This document shows, in pieces, positions 57,488 to 64,000 of a DNA stretch of 64,000 bases. The DNA comes from Streptomyces sp. LUP47B (GTDB lineage Bacteria; Actinomycetota; Actinomycetes; Streptomycetales; Streptomycetaceae), in NCBI RefSeq assembly GCF_001746295.1, contig NZ_MJAH01000021.1:88412-152411 (forward strand). The letters are read 5' to 3'. The position numbers were made by a program, and so were the translations under genes. Each line of letters begins with the position of its first letter. Positions within the stretch are counted from its first letter, which is position 1. The notes under the pieces are model-generated. The model saw only the letters and a list, made by a program, of their open reading frames with translations. It did no database searches and was not told where the DNA came from.

Positions 57488-60163
57488 CTACGCCGGCCGC
57501 AGCCACACCGTCGCCAGGGGCGGCAGGGTGAGCTGGATGCTGGCCGGGCGGCCGTGCCATGCCTGGGGGTCCGGTTTCACGATCTCCGGGTTGGTCACGT
57601 CGCTGCCGCCGTACTTGGCCGTGTCCGTGTTGAGGGACTCCAGCCAGGCCGGGACGTCGTCCGGGGCGCCCAGGCGGTAGTTGGGGCGGACCACCGGGGA
57701 GAGGTTGGAGACCGCGAGGAGTGGGGAGCCCTCCGCGTCGTAGCGGAGGAAGGCGAAGACGTTGTCCTCGGACGCGTCCCCCACGATCCACTGGAAGCCC
57801 GAGGGGTCCGTGTCGCGCTGCCACAGGGCCGGGGTGTGGCGGTAGACGACGTTCAGGTCGCGGACCAGGTCGCGGACGCCGCGGTGGTCGGCCTCCGCGC
57901 CGTACGCCGGGTCGAGCAGCCACCAGTCGGGACCGTGCGCCTCCGACCACTCCGCCCCCTGGGCGAACTCCTGGCCCATGAAGAGGAGTTGCTTACCGGG
58001 GTGGGCCCACATGAAGGCCAGGTAGGCGCGGAGATTGGCGCGTTGCTGCCACCAGTCGCCCGGCATCTTCGAGACCAGTGACTTCTTGCCGTGGACGACC
58101 TCGTCGTGGGAGATGGGCAGGACGTAGTTCTCGCTGTACGCGTACACCATCGAGAACGTCATCTCGTGGTGGTGGTACTTGCGGTGCACGGGTTCGTGGG
58201 ACATGTAGTCCAGCGAGTCGTGCATCCAGCCCATGTTCCACTTCAGACCGAAGCCGAGGCCGCCGAAGCCGCCCGGTCCCATGTGGTGCGTCGCGCGGGT
58301 GACCCCGTCCCAGGCCGTTGACTCCTCCGCGATCGTCACCACGCCCGGGACCCGCCGGTAGACCGTCGCGTTCATCTCCTGGAGGAAGTCCACCGCGTCC
58401 AGGTTCTCCCGGCCGCCGTGCACGTTCGGCACCCACTGGCCCGGCTCGCGCGAGTAGTCGAGGTAGAGCATCGAGGCGACCGCGTCGACCCGCAGGCCGT
58501 CGATGTGGAACTCCTCGCACCAGTAGACGGCGTTCGCCACCAGGAAGTTGCGGACCTCGCGGCGGCCGTAGTCGAACTCCAGCGTCCCCCAGTCGGGGTG
58601 GGCCGCGCGCAGCGGGTCCTCGTGTTCGTACAGGGTGCGCCCGTCGAACTCGGCGAGCGCCCAGTTGTCGCGCGGGAAGTGGGCGGGCACCCAGTCCATC
58701 AGTACGCCGATGCCGGCCTGGTGGAGGGCGTCGACGAGGTACTTGAAGTCGTCGGGGGTGCCCAGGCGGGCCGTGGGCGCGTAGAAGCCGGTGACCTGGT
58801 AGCCCCAGGAGCCGCCGAAGGGGTGCTCGGCGACCGGCATCAGCTCGACGTGGGTGAAGCCCATCTCCTTGACATAGGCGGGCAGTTGTTCCGCGAGCTG
58901 ACGATACGTCAGGCCGGGGCGCCAGGACGGGAGATGGATCTCGTAGACCGAGAAGGGGGCCTCGTGGGCGGGAGCGCCGGCCGCCCGGCTCGCCAGCCAT
59001 TCCCCGTCCCCCCACTCGTGGTGCGAGGCATGGATGATCGAGGACGTGTTGGGCGGTACCTCCGTGCGGCGGGCCAGCGGGTCCGCGCGCAGGGTCTTCG
59101 AACCGTCGGGGCGGGTGATCTCGAACTTGTACAGCTCGCCCTCGCCGACACCGGGCACGAACAGCTCCCAGACACCGGTGCCGCCGAGCGAGCGCATGGC
59201 GAACGCCGACCCGTCCCAGAAGTTGAAGGTGCCCGCCACCCGCACTCCGCGCGCGTTCGGCGCCCACACCGTGAAGCGGGTTCCCGTCACGCCCTGGTGG
59301 GTCATGGGCCGGGCGCCCAGCGCCGTCCACAGCTGCTCGTGCCGGCCCTCGCCGATCAGATGCAGATCGAGGTCGCCCAGCGCGGGCAGGAAGCCGTACG
59401 CGTCCTCCAGGTCCTGGACCGTCTCCTCGTACGCCACGAGCAGCCGGTAGGAGGGGACCTCGCTCAGGGGCAGCAGGCCGGAGAAGAAGCCGTCGCCGTC
59501 GTCGTGCAGCTCGGCGCGCACCTCCCCGGCCACGACCGTGACGGCCTGGGCGTAGGGACGGAACGTCCGGAAAGCCACCCCGCCGGGAACCCGGTGGGCA
59601 CCGAGCACCCCGTGCGGGTCGTGGTGGGTGCCGGACAGCAACCGTTCGCGGTCGCCACCGTCGAGGGCGGGGGAGACGGGTGTCTCCGTCGGCAGAACGG
59701 ACGCGGGAACCGGGGCGGTGGCCTCTTCGACAGCGACCGGCTCGACCGGTTCCACGACGGTGTCCTCGGCGACCGCGCTCGGCGCCACGGTCTTCTTGGC
59801 GGTGACCTTCTTCGCCACGGCCTTCTTCGCCGTCGTCTTCTTCACGGCTGCCTTCTTTGCGGTGGCCTTCTTCACGACAGGCTTGTCGACGGCCGCATCC
59901 TTGACCAGCGCCTTCTTGGTGACTGCCCGCTGGGCGCCGTCCTTCTCGGCGTCGGCCTTCTTGGCACCGACCTTCTTGGCAACCGCTTTCACGATGCCGG
60001 CCGCATCGGCAGCGGCCTTCCCGGCACCGGCCTTCTTCGCGGGCGCCTTCTTGGCCACCGGCTCAGCCTTCTTCGCCGAGGCCTTCGTGGTCACTGCCTT
60101 CTCCGCGGCCTTCTTCTTCACAGTCTTCTTCGGGTCCGAACCGCTGGGGGTGGGCGGAGTCAC
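57488..60163 (-). CDS. glgB: 1,4-alpha-glucan branching enzyme with lysine-rich N-terminal extension
   Basis: 891 residues, about 150 longer than usual. Residues 11-126 are Lys/Ala repeats of AKKA/VKK type resembling histone H1, then an acidic Pro/Val linker. The CBM48 and GH13 domains follow: DGLRVDAVASMLYLDY (nucleophile Asp), VTIAEESTAW (acid/base Glu) and ISHDEVVHGKKS (third Asp). It adds alpha-1,6 branches to GlgE-made glucan. GTG at 60163 has GAGGAGG upstream. Last gene of the cluster, 31 bp after mak. Confidence 0.95.
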   Translation of the reverse strand: MTPPTPSGSDPKKTVKKKAAEKAVTTKASAKKAEPVAKKAPAKKAGAGKAAADAAGIVKAVAKKVGAKKADAEKDGAQRAVTKKALVKDAAVDKPVVKKATAKKAAVKKTTAKKAVAKKVTAKKTVAPSAVAEDTVVEPVEPVAVEEATAPVPASVLPTETPVSPALDGGDRERLLSGTHHDPHGVLGAHRVPGGVAFRTFRPYAQAVTVVAGEVRAELHDDGDGFFSGLLPLSEVPSYRLLVAYEETVQDLEDAYGFLPALGDLDLHLIGEGRHEQLWTALGARPMTHQGVTGTRFTVWAPNARGVRVAGTFNFWDGSAFAMRSLGGTGVWELFVPGVGEGELYKFEITRPDGSKTLRADPLARRTEVPPNTSSIIHASHHEWGDGEWLASRAAGAPAHEAPFSVYEIHLPSWRPGLTYRQLAEQLPAYVKEMGFTHVELMPVAEHPFGGSWGYQVTGFYAPTARLGTPDDFKYLVDALHQAGIGVLMDWVPAHFPRDNWALAEFDGRTLYEHEDPLRAAHPDWGTLEFDYGRREVRNFLVANAVYWCEEFHIDGLRVDAVASMLYLDYSREPGQWVPNVHGGRENLDAVDFLQEMNATVYRRVPGVVTIAEESTAWDGVTRATHHMGPGGFGGLGFGLKWNMGWMHDSLDYMSHEPVHRKYHHHEMTFSMVYAYSENYVLPISHDEVVHGKKSLVSKMPGDWWQQRANLRAYLAFMWAHPGKQLLFMGQEFAQGAEWSEAHGPDWWLLDPAYGAEADHRGVRDLVRDLNVVYRHTPALWQRDTDPSGFQWIVGDASEDNVFAFLRYDAEGSPLLAVSNLSPVVRPNYRLGAPDDVPAWLESLNTDTAKYGGSDVTNPEIVKPDPQAWHGRPASIQLTLPPLATVWLRPA

Positions 60164-60194
60164 GGGTGAGCCTCCTCGGCGGGAGTCGGGTCGG

Positions 60195-61583
60195 TCAGAT
60201 CAGGTCGGTTGTCGCGTACCGCGCCACCGCGGCCATCGGCACCTGCAGCCAGTCCGGGCGGTGCCGGGCCTCGTAGACGACCTCGTAGATCGCCTTGTCG
60301 GTCTCGTAGGCGCGCAGCAGTACCGGATCGGTTCGCGGGTCCACGCCGCTGACCTCGGCGTATCCGGAACAGTACGCGGCCCGGCACGCCTCGGCCCAGC
60401 CCGGTACCGGCAGGTCGGTCGAGTGTGCCGCGTAGTCGAAGGAGCGCAGCATCCCGGCGATGTCCCGGGCCGTGGGCTGCGGCAGCCGGCGTTCGGAGAG
60501 CGACTTGGACGGCTCGCCCTCGAAGTCGATCAGCGACCAGTGCCCGGCGGCCGAGCGCAGACACTGGCCGAGGTGGAGGTCGCCGTGGATGCGCTGCGCG
60601 GTCCAGGTGCTGCCCTCGGCGGCAAGATCACCCAGCGCGGTGAAGGCGGAGCGCAGGCCCGGCTCGTACGGCCGGAGCGCCGGGACCGCCTGTACGGCCG
60701 CCTCCAGCCGCTCGATCATGCCGTCGACGAGCAGGTGCAGCTGCTGGTGGCCGAGTGTCACGGTCGGTAGCGCCCGGGCGAGCGCGGTGTGCACCTCGGC
60801 GGTGGCCCGCCCGAGCGCGTGCGCCTCGGCACCGAAGTCCTCGCCCTTGGCGAGCTCCCGCAGGGCCAGCTCCCAGCCGTCCGAAGCACCCTGCACGAAG
60901 GGCTGGAGCACAGCGAGGGTGTACGGCTCCCCGGCCAGCTCCGTCCGCAGCCACCCCGTCGGCGCGGGCACCCGGGGGCAGCCCTCCCCGGCCAGCGCCA
61001 GTGGCAGCTCCAGGTCGGGGTTGACGCCGGGCACGATCCGGCGCAGGAGTTTCAGGATGAACGTATCTCCGTAGACGATCGACGAATTCGACTGCTCGGC
61101 GGTCATCACCCGGGCCACCAGACCCTCCCGGATCTCCTGCTGCGGGTCCCGCTCGAAAGACAGCCCGCCGATCCGGTTCCCGGAGCGGATCGCTTCCAGG
61201 AGCAGTTCGGCGGGCAGTGGGTCGTAGAGGGCGTCGTACGCGGTACGGCCGGTGAGCGGGCCCTCCTCGACGTGGCCGATCAGCGCGGGCGCCAGCCGGG
61301 GCGGCAGCGCCTCGCGCACGCCTATGAGGAGCTGGTAGCAGTCCCCGGGGTGCGGCGGGGCGCCCATGGTGAGTGGCTGGTGGGCGCGGACGAGCAGGTG
61401 GTACAGGCCGAGCTTGGCGGTGGGCGGCAGCAGCTCGGTGGCCGCCACCAGCGAGAATCCGGTGACCGGGCGTCCCTTGCCCGCGAACCAGCGCTGCCGC
61501 GGCAACCACTCGCGCAGAAGTGGATCAAGCGAGGCGAGGAGGCCTGGACTCGTCGTGGCGGTGCGGGTGACGGCTTCCGACAT
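60195..61583 (-). CDS. mak: Maltokinase (Pep2/Mak)
   Basis: 462 residues with an aminoglycoside-phosphotransferase-like kinase fold. LREWLPRQRWFAGKGRPVTG is the typical N-terminal cap; the catalytic loop is RIHGDLHLGQCL and the metal-binding motif LIDFEGEPSKSL. It makes maltose-1-phosphate from maltose and ATP, supplying GlgE. It lies between treS and glgB; a hairpin separates it from treS. Confidence 0.95.
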   Translation of the reverse strand: MSEAVTRTATTSPGLLASLDPLLREWLPRQRWFAGKGRPVTGFSLVAATELLPPTAKLGLYHLLVRAHQPLTMGAPPHPGDCYQLLIGVREALPPRLAPALIGHVEEGPLTGRTAYDALYDPLPAELLLEAIRSGNRIGGLSFERDPQQEIREGLVARVMTAEQSNSSIVYGDTFILKLLRRIVPGVNPDLELPLALAGEGCPRVPAPTGWLRTELAGEPYTLAVLQPFVQGASDGWELALRELAKGEDFGAEAHALGRATAEVHTALARALPTVTLGHQQLHLLVDGMIERLEAAVQAVPALRPYEPGLRSAFTALGDLAAEGSTWTAQRIHGDLHLGQCLRSAAGHWSLIDFEGEPSKSLSERRLPQPTARDIAGMLRSFDYAAHSTDLPVPGWAEACRAAYCSGYAEVSGVDPRTDPVLLRAYETDKAIYEVVYEARHRPDWLQVPMAAVARYATTDLI

Positions 61584-61635
61584 GGCGTGGCGTCCTTTCC
61601 CCGGGCTGGCTGATCGGGGTGTTACTGATGCGTGC

Positions 61636-61669
61636 CCCGGGCGGGGCGGTGGAAACCGCCTCGCCCGGG
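61636..61669 (-). terminator. Hairpin between treS and mak (possible attenuator)
   Basis: Arms 61636-61650 and 61655-61669 pair over 15 bp with one imperfect position and a 4-nt loop, 11 bp after the treS stop. It may lower mak-glgB transcription relative to glgE-treS. Confidence 0.5.
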
Positions 61670-61679
61670 TCCTCGTCGG

Positions 61680-63376
<1,697 letters not shown>

Positions 63377-63380
<4 letters not shown>

Positions 63381-64000
63381 GTTGTGGGTGACCCTCCGAT
63401 CTGCGGGGTGGACGGTCGCAGGACGGTGAGGATGTGCGCGGGGCGAGTGCCCGGTTCGAGACGCACGTAGTTCGTCCTGCCCCAGTGATAGGTCTCACCG
63501 GTGAGCTCGTCGCGCACCGGCACCGACTCGTGCCATTCCAGGCCGAGTTGCGGCATGTCCAACGAGACCGTGGCCTCCTGGGTGTGGTGCGGATCGAGGT
63601 TCACGACCACCAGAACCGTGTTCGAGCCGCTCCGCTTCGAGTACGCGATCACCGAGTCCTTGTCCGCGTGATGGAAGTGGAGGTCGCGCAACTGCCGTAG
63701 GGCCGGACTGTCCCGCCTGATGGTGTTGAGCTGGGTGATCAGGGGGGCGATGCTGTCGGGGGTGTCCCAGTCGCGGGCCTTGAGCTGGTACTTCTCCGAG
63801 TCCAGGTACTCCTCGCTGCCCTCCCGCACCGGGGTGTTCTCCGCGAGTTCGTAGCCGGAGTAGATGCCCCAGGTCGGCGAGAGCGTCGCGGCCAGTACCG
63901 CGCGCAGCGCGAACGCGGGGCGGCCGCCGTGCTGGAGGAACTCGTGCAGGATGTCGGGGGTGTTGGCGAAGAAGTTCGGCCGCATGTAGGAGGCCGCCTC
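63377..64000 (-). CDS. glgE: Alpha-1,4-glucan:maltose-1-phosphate maltosyltransferase GlgE (C-terminal part)
   Basis: The reading frame enters from the window edge; 207 residues of the C-terminus are visible. EAASYMRPNFFANTPDILHEFL, AVLAATLSPTWGIYSGYELAE, DSVIAYSKRSGSNTVLVVVN and TYHWGRTNYVRLEPG match the end of the GH13_3 barrel and C domain of GlgE. It transfers maltosyl units from maltose-1-phosphate to glucan. First visible gene of glgE-treS-mak-glgB. The catalytic residues lie outside the window. Confidence 0.93.

Overview
The window is a high-GC actinomycete chromosome segment, almost certainly from the core of a Streptomyces chromosome. The evidence is strong third-position GC bias, GTG and TTG starts, the filP-scy polar growth pair, an AbsC-type MarR regulator, icmA, a NucS mismatch endonuclease and a GlgE trehalose/maltosyl cluster. 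From memory (not searched), gene order matches S. coelicolor from about SCO5387 to SCO5443, interrupted by accessory inserts. No rRNA, tRNA or CRISPR array was seen.

Layout. 1-8.6 kb: tail of a Pro/Ser/Thr-rich protein, nucS, two small conserved proteins, an LLM-class oxidoreductase and two paralogous ABC ATPase/permease pairs. 7.6-12.7 kb: filP and scy. 12.9-15.7 kb: methylmalonyl-CoA epimerase, acetyl-CoA acetyltransferase and meaB. 15.8-20.3 kb: an MFS exporter, a PepSY protein divergent from an OmpR-type two-component system, and absC. 20.4-22.5 kb: three coupled AIM24-family genes. 22.5-28.2 kb: two DUF3817 genes, a thiamine-binding-type protein, a TetR-controlled accessory operon (SRPBCC-like, DUF4166, TetR, SMP-30) and a MarR gene, with two inverted foldback repeat copies. 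28.3-35.2 kb: icmA, a TetR gene, a thioredoxin/TPR protein and a DUF6230-DUF6114-secreted protein operon.

35.2-38.2 kb is a small island holding a frameshifted gene remnant, its coupled partner and a TnpB-like RuvC nuclease element. Near-identical terminator hairpins flank it. 38.2-44.3 kb is a carbon node: pta-ackA-pyk on the minus strand, divergent from pfkA. 44.3-54.3 kb holds a helix-turn-helix regulator, a PPOX-class F420/flavin protein, a sugar-permease relic, a CitAB/DcuSR-type two-component system divergent from a dicarboxylate transporter, a TetR/DHA2 exporter pair, a DUF2127 membrane protein and a 99-bp tandem repeat. 54.3-57.4 kb holds a MerR-thioredoxin pair and a HelD-like helicase. 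57.5-64 kb is glgE-treS-mak-glgB on the minus strand; glgE is cut by the window edge.

Functionally, IcmA, MeaB and Mce belong to B12-dependent branched and odd-chain acyl-CoA metabolism, feeding methylmalonyl-CoA and succinyl-CoA. PfkA, Pyk and Pta-AckA form the glycolysis/acetate overflow node. TreS, Mak, GlgE and GlgB turn trehalose into alpha-glucan. The most unusual items are the TnpB island, a histidine kinase with a 220-residue Thr/Ala/Pro/Glu repeat tail, the foldback repeat family, a histone-H1-like tail on GlgB, and several palindromic operators beside regulator genes.
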